Origin: Fragilariopsis cylindrus CCMP1102
Lineage: Eukaryota; Bacillariophyta; Bacillariophyceae; Bacillariales; Bacillariaceae
DNA length: 64,000 nt
NCBI GenBank assembly: GCA_900095095.1
Contig: FMBT01000306.1
Span: 186,001 to 250,000, forward strand
Direction of reading: 5' to 3'
This document shows positions 1-11,498 of the stretch, piece by piece (position 1 is the first letter of the stretch; every line of letters begins with the position of its first letter). The notes beneath the pieces were generated by a model. It was not told the origin of the DNA. It saw only the letters and a list, made by a program, of their open reading frames with translations, and ran no database searches. Made by a program: the position numbers and the translations under genes.

Positions 1-1
1 T

Positions 2-415
2 TTGCCACAAGAGTTACCAGAAACCTTAAATGTACTATTCGTCGATGATGATTCGATCCTGCGGAAACTCTTTTCTCGTTCCATCAAAAGAGTGCGTCCC
101 GGATGGACCATTCGAGAGGCAGCCAACGGTGAAACGGCAATTCTATTGGCAGAAGAAGAAGATTTTGATTTGATCTTTTGTGACATGTATATGGCCAGTG
201 TCGAAAAGCAGTTGCTGGGGACTGAAACTGTAGCGGAATTGCGGGCGAAAGGTATAACGTGTCGAATATGCGGTCTTTCCGCTAACGACAAAGAGATCGA
301 ATTTCTTGAGGCAGGCAGTGACACATTCCTTCTTAAACCAATGCCTTGCGAAGCTAATGCATTGAAGCAAACTCTCTATCGAGTTCTTTATGCACAACAT
401 CGCAGCGATCATTAA
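2..415 (+). CDS. Response regulator receiver domain, C-terminal fragment
   Basis: The reading frame enters from the left edge, so this is the 3' end of a larger gene; the first codon in frame is TTG and no ATG start is visible. The 137 residues form nearly a whole CheY-like receiver: the acidic cluster VDDD near residue 15, the phospho-acceptor Asp in IFCDMYM near residue 61, and the conserved Lys in LLKPMP near residue 112. Such domains accept phosphate from a hybrid histidine kinase. In diatoms they usually end a hybrid kinase or phytochrome-like sensor, so the missing upstream part could be a kinase; that is inference. The stop at 413-415 follows directly after the domain, so no output domain lies downstream. 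Confidence 0.85.
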   Translation: MPQELPETLNVLFVDDDSILRKLFSRSIKRVRPGWTIREAANGETAILLAEEEDFDLIFCDMYMASVEKQLLGTETVAELRAKGITCRICGLSANDKEIEFLEAGSDTFLLKPMPCEANALKQTLYRVLYAQHRSDH

Positions 416-738
416 ATGCTAATAGATAGATAATATGTCCCATATTATTATACACATACAACATACACATAAGGGCCCTTGAGTATCGTCGATTTTGTCG
501 ATGAACGAGGGGAGCACATTTACATCATACGGGAGAATTTTGAAAGAAGATCTACTTTTAACTCTATTTTTTCTAATTATACTCTACTCTCTCTCTATAA
601 ATGTTCTAAGACTTATTCGGATACCACGGCCATACCCTCCTTCTCCTCCCTCGTTTCCTCATACGTGTTCACTAATCAACGTGAACAATTAATTAATTGT
701 CTGTATTCTCCAAAACAAATTCACCATTATTATTTATG
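416..738. other. Intergenic, convergent 3' ends
   Basis: AT-rich spacer between the 3' end of the response regulator and the 3' end of the minus-strand transporter. The open frames here are not convincing (hydroxy-rich, no domain). Probably both 3' UTRs. Confidence 0.5.
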
Positions 739-2207
739 TTATCGAGAAGGACGACGGCAACTGGCAAGGATAGATGCAATCATGATAAGCAATCCTCCAC
801 CGAGTTCTTGTAAAGAGGGTGATTCTCCTAGTATGAGAAGTCCCAGAATTGTCGTAAAGACTGGTTCAAGTGATAGTATAACATTGGTTTCCGCGGCGGG
901 AACAGATGCTTGAGCCTTTTGTTGACAAATATCTGCAATTGTACATGGACCCAATGCAGTGTAAAAAAGAATCAACCAACCGACCGGGTCTCTCCAACCC
1001 TTCCATAAACTAGTACCACTATCGTCGTTCGTAGACGACGACGACGACGAAGATAAGTAGGCGTATTGTTGACAAAAGAAAGAAACAAGCATCCATAAAG
1101 TATACAGAACAGCCATAATAAGGTTCTTACAGAATTGAAGTGTAATTTCGTCGAAATTATCCCCCCAAGCACTTAACCTGCAGATATAACAGCTCCATAA
1201 AAGAGCGGCTGCTAGGCAACACCAATCACCCCACGTGAGACTCAATGATATCAAGGAGTTGTAGTTATTATCATTGCCATTCCTTGTATCATCCGCACTA
1301 CTACTACTAGTAGTATCTGACGACGACGACGACGACGACGATGACGAATATGATAAAACGAAAAGTCCTACCAATGCCACGAAACATGCAATCCAAACTT
1401 GTCTATTGATTTTATTTCCAAAAAGTACAGCAGATACGATAGGTGTAAAGACGACACTCATCTGAACCAAGAAGGATGCTCTTGCACCTGGTGTTGCAAC
1501 AAGACTTATATTAATAAGAGCTTGTGTAGCAAAAGTAAACAAAGCAAGTTCTAATGCAAACCACCAAAATTGTTGTTTTTGTTGTTTTGTCCGTCTATTA
1601 TTGTTCTGATTATTACTAGCATTGCTATTATTATTATCGTTTGTATAGACTAATAATAATCCATAATTTTGCCATTTCAATAAGGGTAAAAAGGAAAGTA
1701 CAGCAAACCATCCCTGAATGACACTAGCAGTACTAGCTGTTGGTGGATCAGGACGACTGAAGACTAATCGCATTGAAACATTAAGAGAACCATATACGAT
1801 AGCTAGAATAAACAGTATTATCCGACCTCGAAACAACAAACGGTTTTATTGTTGTTGCTCCTATTCGTTTTTCTTTTCGTCGTAATGGGCGAAATCGATG
1901 ATGCGACAGAACTGTCACCATCTGATACTGATGAGATTGTAGCAGTAAGAGTATTAGTCTCCGTTGTATTATTAGTAGAAGAATAGTCACCACTACCAAA
2001 AGAAGAATACAAATTGATAACCTTTTTGTTGTCGTTGTCGTTGTCGTCGTCGTTTCTTCTGTCATCACCACCGGGAATCAAAGGTGTTGTCGTCGTCGAC
2101 ATGTTGTTGTTGTTGTTGTTGTTCGGATGCTTTGTCGTTACATGTCTGGTTTTGTTTGAACGCGAAAAAAGAGGTAGAGAATCAGAATTATTGGATTGTG
2201 TTCTCAT
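739..2207 (-). CDS. EamA/DMT-type membrane transporter (frame break or intron near 1840)
   Basis: The main frame (739 to about 1839) has about ten hydrophobic helices in two halves, ending with the helix pair typical of EamA drug/metabolite transporters: a TALGPCTIADICQQKA segment, then AAETNVILSLEPVFTTI and a final LGESPSLQELGGG region. Members move small metabolites across the plasma or plastid membrane; the substrate is unknown. That frame has no ATG. An acidic, Asn-rich N-terminus starts at ATG 2207 in another frame and runs into it. Two models join them: one missing base in the A3 run at 1838-1840, or a 92-nt GT-AG intron (1918 to 1827) that is phase-consistent and gives 458 aa. The missing-base model keeps more of helix 1 context. 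A Ser/Asp-rich loop sits in the middle. Confidence 0.75.
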
Positions 2208-2750
2208 AATAACAATTCTGACTTTACTCGTGACAGCACATCTGCTTTGATCAGCTGAGATGTAAGTTTGTCTATCACTACCGACATATCATCTTCAATC
2301 TCTGCCTGCATGACAACATTCCATTTATTGATTCTTCTTTAAATTTTCAAAATTATTTTGCTTATTCATGTCGAATTTTGAAAAAAAATCTCATAAAAAA
2401 TTGATTTTCTCCCGGCCCCAGTTAAGAAAGCGTAAACATACACTGTTTTTAGTAATCCTCTGCGCGTCAAAAATCATATGTCACAATTGACACGTGCTAA
2501 TCATACAGAGTAGAATTGTATTGTAGTTCGCCTCGTGCAGCTCACTCACTCGGCGCTGTGAGAATCGCTACTTTATAACGATATTTTTAAATTCGAAAAT
2601 TTGGTTGAAAAAAGTAACTTTCAATTTGACATTATTTGACATCACCTACAGCAGTAATCTGTATGTGCACTACAATTGTGCCACAGAAAGAAGGAAGGAT
2701 ATTGTATATCATGCATTGAGTAGATAGCTTACTCACTTTTGTACAGGAAG
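2208..2750. other. Divergent promoter region
   Basis: A 540-bp AT-rich stretch between two divergently transcribed genes. No repeat, ORF or recognisable RNA. Presumably holds both promoters. Confidence 0.5.
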
Positions 2751-4139
2751 ATGATCGGCAATCGAATTACAGTCATCGTAGCGGGAGGTTTGATATTTGG
2801 TATCTTCAATTGGTGGCTCGTCGTAAATAAAAACGTTATGTTAGCTAGCTTCGACGGCATCATTAAAAAAGAATCTATAGCTTATAATAGTGGGAAGAAT
2901 GATATTAGCAACCACAACAACAACAATAATAATCATTCAGTTTCTGACAAAAAAGAGAATGACCAGCATGACGATCATCAACAATCGTTTGAATGGAATT
3001 TCATAGACTTCACCAAGAAACCTTTTTGTGGATCGGATAAATGTTTATTTCAATCGTCATTCAATAGTCAGTACGATAACGAACAACAGCAGGTTGGATA
3101 TATAGTTTCGAAAGATAGCAAACATGACTCTACGCTTGATGATGGATGGAAAATATCACAATACCTTGTATCGAAGTTTGGAATTAAACATTTTCAATTG
3201 GAAGCTCCCCAAAAAGTGAACATTAGTATGAATACGACTAGTGCATTTTTGAACTATTACCTGTCCGTTGGAGAAGATGATGTTCGGACAATTCAGAAGG
3301 TACAGATAGCACAGAATGGATCACAAGAATTACGACTGCATCATTCAGAAGAAGAAATTTTCTCTCGTTTGGATGAAGTAGTATCGGCGATGTCTACGAA
3401 CAACAGCAGGAGCAACAACAGCATCAACGAAGACAGTACTTTTATTAATATTTCGTCCCCATTACTGTTATCGTTCCTTGAAATATTATCGATCGAAGTC
3501 GAAATGACATTCGATTTGCTTCAGTGCGAACCACTTCTAGCTCTTGATTTTCAGGTTTTCGTCGATATTCGAGGGAATATGTTTCATCTTGACTTCGATC
3601 GAGTCCTAACACAATTTGGTGGATTACGAGGATATAATCAAACTGCATTCGATGAGAAAGTATGGTCGAAACTAACCGCTTCAATAGAATTACTTACAAC
3701 GATAAACAATTGGGTTGCAATACAAAGAAATCAGCAACATCAAGAGGAGGTACTAAAACGAAATTCACCAGCCATTATTAGAAAGAAAAATTATACGGTC
3801 GTTTCCCACACAAATAATAATAATGATGATAGTCGACGTCATAACAACGTCTTTAATTGTATCTCCGATTGGGAAAAAGAAGAATCGATGATTTTACATG
3901 CAAACAACTTATCCTGTCTTGCTATAGAACGCGTGAAAATTGCGAGACAAACTACCACAACGACAATAAGTAGTAGTAATGATAATAATAGTGGTAGAAA
4001 TGTAAGAAAAGAAGAAAAGCGGTTACGACACCCATTGGCAGTTGCTTTGCTACAGAGAGTCATACGAAATGGATTTTATAGTACCGATACTACAGAATTT
4101 TGGGACTGTAACGTGTACGGTGATCGCGTGCATGGTTAG
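2751..4139 (+). CDS. Unknown type II membrane protein
   Basis: The ATG at 2751 is preferred over the in-frame TTG at 2739. A short basic N-terminus (MIGNR) leads into a single hydrophobic anchor (ITVIVAGGLIFGIFNWWLVV), then an Asn/His-rich linker and a long luminal part, the usual shape of a Golgi or ER type II protein. Around residue 270 is LDFQVFVDIRGNMFHLDFDR, which recalls the metal-binding Asp strand of kinase-like folds (D-x-x-G then L-D-x-D), but no full kinase motif set is visible, so I give no function. The stop at 4137 may be intronic: a 240-nt GT-AG intron (4135 to 4374) would add 58 residues ending at 4550 in the same frame. I cannot choose between the two ends. Confidence 0.6.
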   Translation: MIGNRITVIVAGGLIFGIFNWWLVVNKNVMLASFDGIIKKESIAYNSGKNDISNHNNNNNNHSVSDKKENDQHDDHQQSFEWNFIDFTKKPFCGSDKCLFQSSFNSQYDNEQQQVGYIVSKDSKHDSTLDDGWKISQYLVSKFGIKHFQLEAPQKVNISMNTTSAFLNYYLSVGEDDVRTIQKVQIAQNGSQELRLHHSEEEIFSRLDEVVSAMSTNNSRSNNSINEDSTFINISSPLLLSFLEILSIEVEMTFDLLQCEPLLALDFQVFVDIRGNMFHLDFDRVLTQFGGLRGYNQTAFDEKVWSKLTASIELLTTINNWVAIQRNQQHQEEVLKRNSPAIIRKKNYTVVSHTNNNNDDSRRHNNVFNCISDWEKEESMILHANNLSCLAIERVKIARQTTTTTISSSNDNNSGRNVRKEEKRLRHPLAVALLQRVIRNGFYSTDTTEFWDCNVYGDRVHG

Positions 4140-4162
4140 AGAGAGAGAGAGAGAGAGGTAGT
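4140..4162. repeat. GA dinucleotide microsatellite
   Basis: A (GA)n run directly after the stop codon of the preceding gene; it lies inside the proposed last intron or the 3' UTR. Confidence 0.8.
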
Positions 4163-4737
4163 GATAGAGAACATACCAATATGGAGTGTGTAGGAATCTA
4201 AAGGGCAAGGAGGCGGTCGTCGGTCAAATGCATATCATATGACGAGGAGTATAAGGATACAAATAGCTAGCAATTATGGACAGGATAACTCAAAGATGAA
4301 AATCCACATAATAATCATATTATAATATGGTAACGATTGCGTGTGGTGTTGGGATAAGAATAAGAATATCTCAGTTCCGAATGAAAAATATCCACCCGTA
4401 AATAAGTCACTGCATACGTACGAACGTCTTAATGGCTGGTCAGAACTTGGAACATCCACCATGTCGTATCACAAGAAAGTACACAAGGATTACCTTTGGG
4501 AAGTAGGTAGACTAAAAATAACCTTCGGGAAGCAGGAAGATCAAAATTAAAATAGATCCATCTATTGAATAATTCCAAACTAGCAAAAATATTCTAGCTT
4601 CTCATAAAATTATAGGAATAATTAGCTTTTCTTCTTCTTATTTTCATCATCTTCTTATGGTTTAGATGGAAAGAAAATCGTGGCCGGATGTATAGCAATA
4701 CATTCGATCAACGTAACACCACAAATAAATAGTAATT

Positions 4738-5820
4738 TTATGATGTTCTATAGGATGATACATCCAGATTTTCTTTAATTTTCTTTCCAGCGATCCATAC
4801 ATTCATTGCATATTTAATAACATCACCTCCATCTTTCGGTGGAATCGCTTCATGTATAGCATCCATCAGAAGTGTACCATTATCATCTTCATTCTTCCAA
4901 AGTACTCCATCACCCTGTCGTGGGACGACAGAAATCCCTCCTCCATTCTTTTCATCATCATCATCATCACCGCTGCCACCAAGTGCACGAAATTTAGTAT
5001 ATCCACCATTATCTACTTCCGAAGATGATGGCAAATCGGAAAGGAATATCAGTAATGTTAATGGACGTTGTTCTGTTAAAACACCATAGTATGATCCATG
5101 ATCATGATGTTCTTTATAGAATTCTCCTGGTTGATATCGTACCAATTGGAATGGTTCAATATATTCTTCACCAACATTCAGGAATGAGGCAATTCGTTGT
5201 GTTAAATGCCATGTTAAATCAATTTCATCCTTTACGGAAGCTAATTTTGATGCCTTGGATGGATCGTCTAATAACGGTAGGTAGAGTTGAGGCCAAATTA
5301 ATGGACACGACCGTGATGTTCGAGTAGCTTTGACAGTGGCTGATCCTGCCACTGATTGAGGAGAAGATGTCCATCCGGATCGTTTATCACAAGATTCTAT
5401 TAATTTTGATGCAATTTCTGGTGTTATCAGATCTTTTACATATCGAAGTGAAATACTTTCACCGCCTAGAATGTTTGCAACAGAAGGTTTCTTTCTTAAT
5501 GATAGCAATGCTTCGTCATCATCTTTGTTCGCAGCACCATCAAGTAACTCATCGTATTTTATTGATGTAATTTCTTCAAAATAGGACGAATCCAAAGTTT
5601 TGAACGATCCATTCGTTAATATTTGAGGTAGAGCTCTTTTTGAGATACACGTCCCTTCACTATTATTGCTATTATAACTACTGTCGTTGTTGTTGTTGTT
5701 GTTGTTGTTGTTGTCGTCACCTTCGCAGGCAGCTGTCGCTATTATTATTATTTTGTCTTGACTACCTACTATTATCAGCAGCAGGAGCACAAATGATACA
5801 ATGAAAGAACTTGAGAGCAT
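4738..5820 (-). CDS. Prolyl 4-hydroxylase, secretory
   Basis: A 360-aa 2-oxoglutarate/Fe(II) oxygenase of the P4Hc type. A signal peptide (SFIVSFVLLLLIIVGS) is followed by an Asn-rich spacer, so it should act in the ER or Golgi lumen. The catalytic half shows the family order: TPEIASKLIESCDKRSGW, then FQLVRYQPGEFYKEHHDHG with the HxD iron ligands, the strand PLTLLIFLSD, DNGGYTKF, the distal iron ligand His in DAIHEAIPP, and the 2-oxoglutarate-binding Lys in KYAMNVWI. All ligands are present, so it is probably active, hydroxylating proline in secreted or wall proteins. An acidic insert (about 10 residues) separates the last strands. It is divergent from the next gene downstream on the plus strand. 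Confidence 0.92.
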   Translation of the reverse strand: MLSSSFIVSFVLLLLIIVGSQDKIIIIATAACEGDDNNNNNNNNNDSSYNSNNSEGTCISKRALPQILTNGSFKTLDSSYFEEITSIKYDELLDGAANKDDDEALLSLRKKPSVANILGGESISLRYVKDLITPEIASKLIESCDKRSGWTSSPQSVAGSATVKATRTSRSCPLIWPQLYLPLLDDPSKASKLASVKDEIDLTWHLTQRIASFLNVGEEYIEPFQLVRYQPGEFYKEHHDHGSYYGVLTEQRPLTLLIFLSDLPSSSEVDNGGYTKFRALGGSGDDDDDEKNGGGISVVPRQGDGVLWKNEDDNGTLLMDAIHEAIPPKDGGDVIKYAMNVWIAGKKIKENLDVSSYRTS

Positions 5821-6270
5821 GTTATTGTTGTATTGCTATCAGGTACACGTAGTCTTTATCAGACTGCTTAACTCAATTACTTGTATTGTGAAGTACTGAT
5901 TACCATTGTCGTCGTTTTTTTTCAAGATACAGTAGTAGATTTTCATTCTACAACTTCAAGTCGATTTTGTGAAACAACAACAAGCGGCATCATGAAGGAA
6001 AATTCAAAACGGTTAAATTGTTTTTATCCATGTCTGAGTTTTTATCCATGTCTGAACGACGGTTAACAAAATGCGCTGCCTGCTCGTTTTGTTACAGAAG
6101 ATAATTTCAAAATTATTGTCAATCATTATTATCAGATCAGACCTGGGAAAAAAGAGAGCATTAGCCATTCTTTGTAACACTTTGACTTACATGATAAAGC
6201 ATCCACAATAACCGCATCCTACAACCGCTATCGTCGACGTTACTCTAGAACTTTATACTCCTTTCTTTAA
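5821..6270. other. Divergent promoter region with short direct repeat
   Basis: Spacer between the hydroxylase and the large plus-strand gene. A 17-bp unit (tttttatccatgtctga) is repeated in tandem at about 6018-6051. The 61-codon ORF here has no support. Confidence 0.5.
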
Positions 6271-9200
6271 ATGAGTTCAACAGTAGAAATAGCAAAAGCT
6301 AATGAACTGGATCGAGGAGACAACAACATGACCACCATCACGTCGAAAGAAGATGATGTCTACGAGAAAGAAAATATCGGCAGAAGAAGCAGCGTGTCAG
6401 GAAAATCAATAGCTGACGATGATTCAAATGATACTAGCAATGATCTTAGAAGAAATATTCCACCAGTGAAGATATCACGCGATGATCTCGTAATATCCGG
6501 TATTAATAATAGTAGTCAAGCTAGATCACCCGTTGACCGAGCGATGTTGAAAATAGCAGTGGGAACAGCATCTCCTTCTTCACTGAAAGAAAACAAGAAG
6601 CGTCGTGAGCAACAGCATGATATCACTGGTCCATTATCTCCCGCCGTCCATCTTAATCTAGCCAATCTTGCCAACAATGGCAGAAAGAAAAAGAAAAATC
6701 AAGCAGCTTGGTCAAACAAGAATAATCCGGTCCGCCGATCGAAACAAGAAAGAGAGGAACAACAACAAGAATTATTGGTAGGAACCATTTACCCGCATAG
6801 TATTCTATTACGTACGTCGAATCCATCGGAGGAAGAAGATAATAATAAAGATATTGATGATGATGATGATGTTGACGAAAACAAAACCGACAAGAAAGAT
6901 ACCTTGTATAGTAACACCAGTCAAAACCTAGATGACGACGAGATCGGTACTACTACTACTACCACGGACACAACAACAAATATAGATGCGGATGTAAGAG
7001 CAGAAGAAGAGGACAAAAATCAGGATATACATAATATTTTGAATCATAGCAAACACCTAGTAGGATTTCTAGGAGGGACGCTCCGGGCCGCATTGAATCA
7101 AAATAGATTGTTGAAGGCCCCACCACCGAAGTCATCAACGGCGGAAAAATCATCATCCTCAGAAGTGGATACTATTGTTGTGAAAGTAGTAGAAGTAGAG
7201 CAAGATATCAATGAACTCGAAGAGCAACGAGTTGAAGATGAAGTGGATGATTTGGCATCAGACATCGATTCTATTGAGGAATCTGGAAGTTCTGTGGAAC
7301 AGAAAGGATCGATTGTTCAACTAGCCATGGGAGGTTTTGCATTAAAAAGTTTGTTCTCTTCCTCGCAGCGTAGTGAGCGCAAGGAAGAAACCAGTACGAC
7401 GAAAGGCTCAAATCAGGTAGCAGGAACTAATAATAGGAGCACCATTAAAGACACGTCAACAACACCTATAGAACCACCCACTTCAGAAGGAAATGATATA
7501 GACATAAATGATTCGAAATTCTCTCTAGAGGTGAAGGTCGAAATGTCCAGAAAAGAAGAAAGAGTGGAGAGATTCAAAGAAATGATACAGGTAGACTCGA
7601 TCGAAAAAGAGGAAGGCCAAACAGAGACAGACCTCAACGATGAACAGTCGCACACTCTAAAAGATGTTGATGACGACGATGATTATGACAAGCAGCCAAC
7701 GTCCCAAGCTCAAAAATATTGGGAGACATTGTTAGCACCGACGGAGCAACTTAAGGTTGATAACGTAGAAAAAAGAGTAGAAGAAGAATTCCAAGCTTCT
7801 GTACAAGAAGAAGAAGAAGTAGATGTATCGAAACTCACAACGTCTACTCCCGAACGACAGGAAAGGAAAACGAATATGTCGGAGGACGTAGTTGAAGTAG
7901 ACGTAAGCTCTCCTCAAAGCACTGTATCGATTCCCGAGGATTACTCTCCAAGAGATAGAAACTCTGAACGGGATGAATCATCAAAAGGGAAAACTATCGT
8001 AGATAATAAAGAAAATTCTCCTGGTTCATTGTTGTACAATATGATCTCAAACACTATCGCCAACGAAACTCCTGTAATTGATAGGAGTTTTCGAGGTATC
8101 GAATATAACGCTATCAGTGATTCTTCTCCCGCTGGGTCTGATTTTCATAACATGCTTTCATCAGCTACGGCCGCACAAACCCCCCTACTTGGTATGGCAA
8201 CTCCAGATCACATTGCTTGTATCGTGGGATATTCTCCCGCAGTTTCCAATTTCAACAGTATGCTTGAGGCAGCCACAGCGGGTGAAACTCCTAATGTAGT
8301 GACCGAGGCGAAAATGGTTCCAAACAGCCCTGACGATACAGCATATATGATAGCAGAAAAGTACAGTTCAAAAAAAGCGAGTTCTCTCTCTTTTATCAAT
8401 ACTTCCAGTGAAATATTGGGCGACACCCCAGTCAAGAGTAACAGAACAGATGCCGGATCGTCAGAAATTTTCAGGTCACCGGCACCATCACAACAAGATT
8501 CTGCGGCGAAATCTACATCTTCACTCTTAAGTAATTGTGACGAAAGTGAGGATGGGTCCATTTACACTACACTCTCTCATCAATTATCAATCCAATCAAA
8601 TACACCCCGAAGTAGACGAGTTATGGAATGGCTCGGCCCAAATCCATCAAACACTGAATTATGGCCAGCGCCTTCCATGGCTACCAAAGTAAAATCTTCC
8701 GAAACTCCCGAACGACAACTTCCAGCTTATAATCATTCTACCAATCCGATGTGGGGACGGCAGCAGCAGCCAGCGTGTATTGTCACATCAAATAAAATCG
8801 AAATCGACAAAATTATCAGATTGGTGGGTACCTCAGCTTAATCACCTGGGTTGCAACACATCACCTACGTCTCTTCCTAGTATGCTGGGATCTGCTTCCG
8901 CTTCCGTCAATGAGGTCAGCGATTTGGAATCGCCAAATATATACATGGCTCCGTTAAATTTTAAATTCTCTGACGAAGAATCTACGATTCAATCACAATC
9001 GATTCAATCGATTCACGAGGCTAGCGACATTCATTCTATACCTGGTAACGAAACTCTCTGATGATAGCATCCCTCAGTCGCTCATGACAGTAGCAACACC
9101 AACTGTAGGATATCCTACCGATGAAGAATATTCGGTAGAGAAAGGTTGCAGGAAAGTTACTACTAATATTCCGCTCGCCCACCCAACACCTTCTACAGCT

Positions 9201-10596
9201 TCGATTTCTATGCCGACGACGCAAGGAGATAGTGTTTCTCCTCATTCGACGATCACCCACGAATCATTTCAACAAGCATATGATGATTATTTCTTCAAGC
9301 CCCCCGTTTGGCTCAGGCGATGTGTCATATTGGGGATCTTAGTAGCAATTGTAGGAGCAATAACCGTCGTCGCTGTAACTATGACGAATAATGGAAGGAA
9401 AGATGAGGAAATTGTATCGAAGCCTAACACTGAGGAAGAATGGATGAATGTGAATGATATCGATACTATGATGCCTACAACCAGTCCTACGGGTGTTCAT
9501 TCTTTTACTAAAACTGTTTCTCCAACTATTGCTGCATCTTTAGTATCCAGGAGGAGGAGGAGGAGGAGGACAAACATATCCAACCAATCAAGACAATATG
9601 CCCGATTCTCGCACGTCGTCTTCTCCCACGTCATTTCCAACTCAAGTTGTTATTGATACTCCACCACCAACCTTCAGCCCGTCAAAGTCTTCATTCCGGC
9701 CAAGTTCGAAGCATGATTTGGCACCAACAATGAACGCAACAACCGATCCCATATCTACGGCAACGTCAACCTTTAGCCCGTCAAAGCCTTCATTCCGGCC
9801 AACTTCGAAGCCAACATCAAAGTTGATACCTCAGTCTACGTCTATGCCTTCACGTGAAACGACAGGTAAACCCACATCCAAGCCTACGTCTGTATCCACA
9901 CTAAAACCCACGTCTAAACCAAGTTTTTCAACAGAACAGCTGCAGCAATTGACTTGGAATCGCATTATCAATGGAGAAGATGTATGGAGACCTTCTGAGG
10001 AAGAAATAGTTAGAACTCCTCTATGGTATTTCGCTTCCGATGATAAAATACAAGGAATTCAACTCGAAGTGCTCGACGCTTCGCGCGACGATCGTTTTCT
10101 TACCCAACTTCGTACCGCTGTGGATGATTATGCGTCCAGTAAAGCGGTTACTTCTCTACAGTTAACAAAAGTCCCACACGAAGTTTTGTGCCCACCACCT
10201 GAAATAGGACAAATCAAAGTATGTAGCGGTGATTTTGGAAACACTGATTGGATCGGATCCACGATCCTGTTTATGAGGAATGATTTCATTGTGGCTGCTC
10301 TGATTCGTGTCAATGAGAATCCTGTATCATCCCCAGCAGGTGACGCTCTCTTTCAATACGCGCTCTGCCATCAGCTTGGTCACGCCTTAGGGCTCTCTCA
10401 TAACACTGCCGGACTTGATTCTCTATCGTGCATGCAAGACTTTGGCGAGAACGTTATTATAGACGGTAATATTATTCGGACGAATGATAAGCTGGAGCAT
10501 CCAAACAATGAAGACTTAGAGAGGCTCGAGACTTTGTATGGTCCCGCCAATACTAGGAGACTTCGAGGACAGCAAGATCCGACGTTCATTTTTTAA
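6271..10596 (+). CDS. Single-pass protein with ETP repeats, PTS stalk and inactive zincin ectodomain (four exons)
   Basis: Four frame-shifted ORFs fit one gene with GT-AG introns at 8775-8880 (106 nt), about 9045-9108 (64 nt) and 9493-9550 (58 nt). Each restores frame and the sum is 1365 codons plus stop. The frame shifts have the opposite sign to the indel-type breaks elsewhere in the window, which favours introns. N-terminal 860 residues: acidic, disordered, with repeats of the form SP...M...A..TP near residues 585-680. Then a membrane helix (VILGILVAIVGAITVVAVTM) after WLRRC, a Thr/Ser/Pro/Lys stalk (FSPSKPSFRPTSKPTSK), and a C-terminal domain resembling matrixin-like zincins with H-Q-L-G-H-A-L-G-L-S-H at 10369-10401. 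The motif has Gln (CAG, 10372) in place of the catalytic Glu. Surface signalling or adhesion is likelier than proteolysis. Exact splice sites are my proposal; it could also be two genes. Confidence 0.65.
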
Positions 10597-11498
10597 TTTA
10601 TAAATCGATAATGGTGATGATTATAGACGATGTAAGTGGTAAAGTAAACATTTTGAATGATATATCTACATAGCGCTTATATTTTTGGCGTACAAATCTT
10701 ATTTATAGTACTATTTCAAAAGGTAAATATTGAGGCACATACAACGCCGATATCAAATAATTTCTCCTCTTCTCTAGTTATTGTTCGCTCGTTGAGTCTT
10801 AGTATTATTTCCAGTTTTCAAGTAGACGTTCACATTCGTCTTCACCCAAGCAATGGTTCAAACGTCAACTTGGACGACATAATGATAATGTGCGTGAGTG
10901 AGTAAACAATTAATTATTTGCAGATACGCATAATTATATCGAATAGAATCTGATTCGGTGCATTCCTCTGCCTGTCGTACCGTTCTCTACATTCATGTAT
11001 AGTACTTATAGGTTGAGCCAAAGATATAGTCCTATATTGTTGATTAATGTGTACGAATGCCACTGGTGATGTTACTGCCAACACCGATACAATCAGTAAG
11101 ACGACATTCCAAATAAACATCATGATGATTCTGTTTTATTATCGGCAGTCACAGATGGAAGCAAGAACTATAACCGAACGTATGGCTTGTAGAAAGATCA
11201 AAGATTTGGGATCGAAGGAGCAAACAACAATTTATGCTGTTATTCAATTGAGTGTGGTTTTGTTTGTACTGGGAATTAAGTTGAAGGGTTCAAAATTGAG
11301 CCACCATTGTCAATCTGCTTTAGAACATTTTTACTATGGTATTCTTAATTTGTTGATGTTTGTGTTATTTCCTTCAATTATTCTCCTACTACTTCTATTT
11401 GTGTGTCTCTTTTGTCCTCTCTCTCTTTATGAGGTAAAAGGACAACGGAATGGCGTTATAGTAATTTGAATATAATAGTACCAGTGATCTATATTATA
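10597..11498. other. Largely empty intergenic region
   Basis: Apart from the doubtful small secreted ORF at 10914-11123 I see only AT-rich sequence with low-complexity tracts; presumably the 3' UTR of the zincin gene and the 3' end of the minus-strand gene that follows. Confidence 0.4.
10914..11123 (-). CDS. Possible small secreted protein
   Basis: A 69-codon ATG frame starting with a credible signal peptide (FIWNVVLLIVSVLAVTSPVAF) followed by a polar tail. No homologue recognised. It lies in an otherwise empty 900-bp region (10597-11498); the overlapping plus-strand 140-codon frame looks less like protein. It could equally be a chance ORF or a first exon. Confidence 0.25.
   Translation of the reverse strand: MMFIWNVVLLIVSVLAVTSPVAFVHINQQYRTISLAQPISTIHECRERYDRQRNAPNQILFDIIMRICK

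Noticed and set aside
479-913. Plus-strand 144-codon frame over the transporter's 3' end
   Set aside because: Antisense to coding sequence, Ser-rich composition, no domain.
5881-6066. 61-codon frame in the divergent promoter
   Set aside because: Crosses a 17-bp tandem repeat; non-ATG start and no support.
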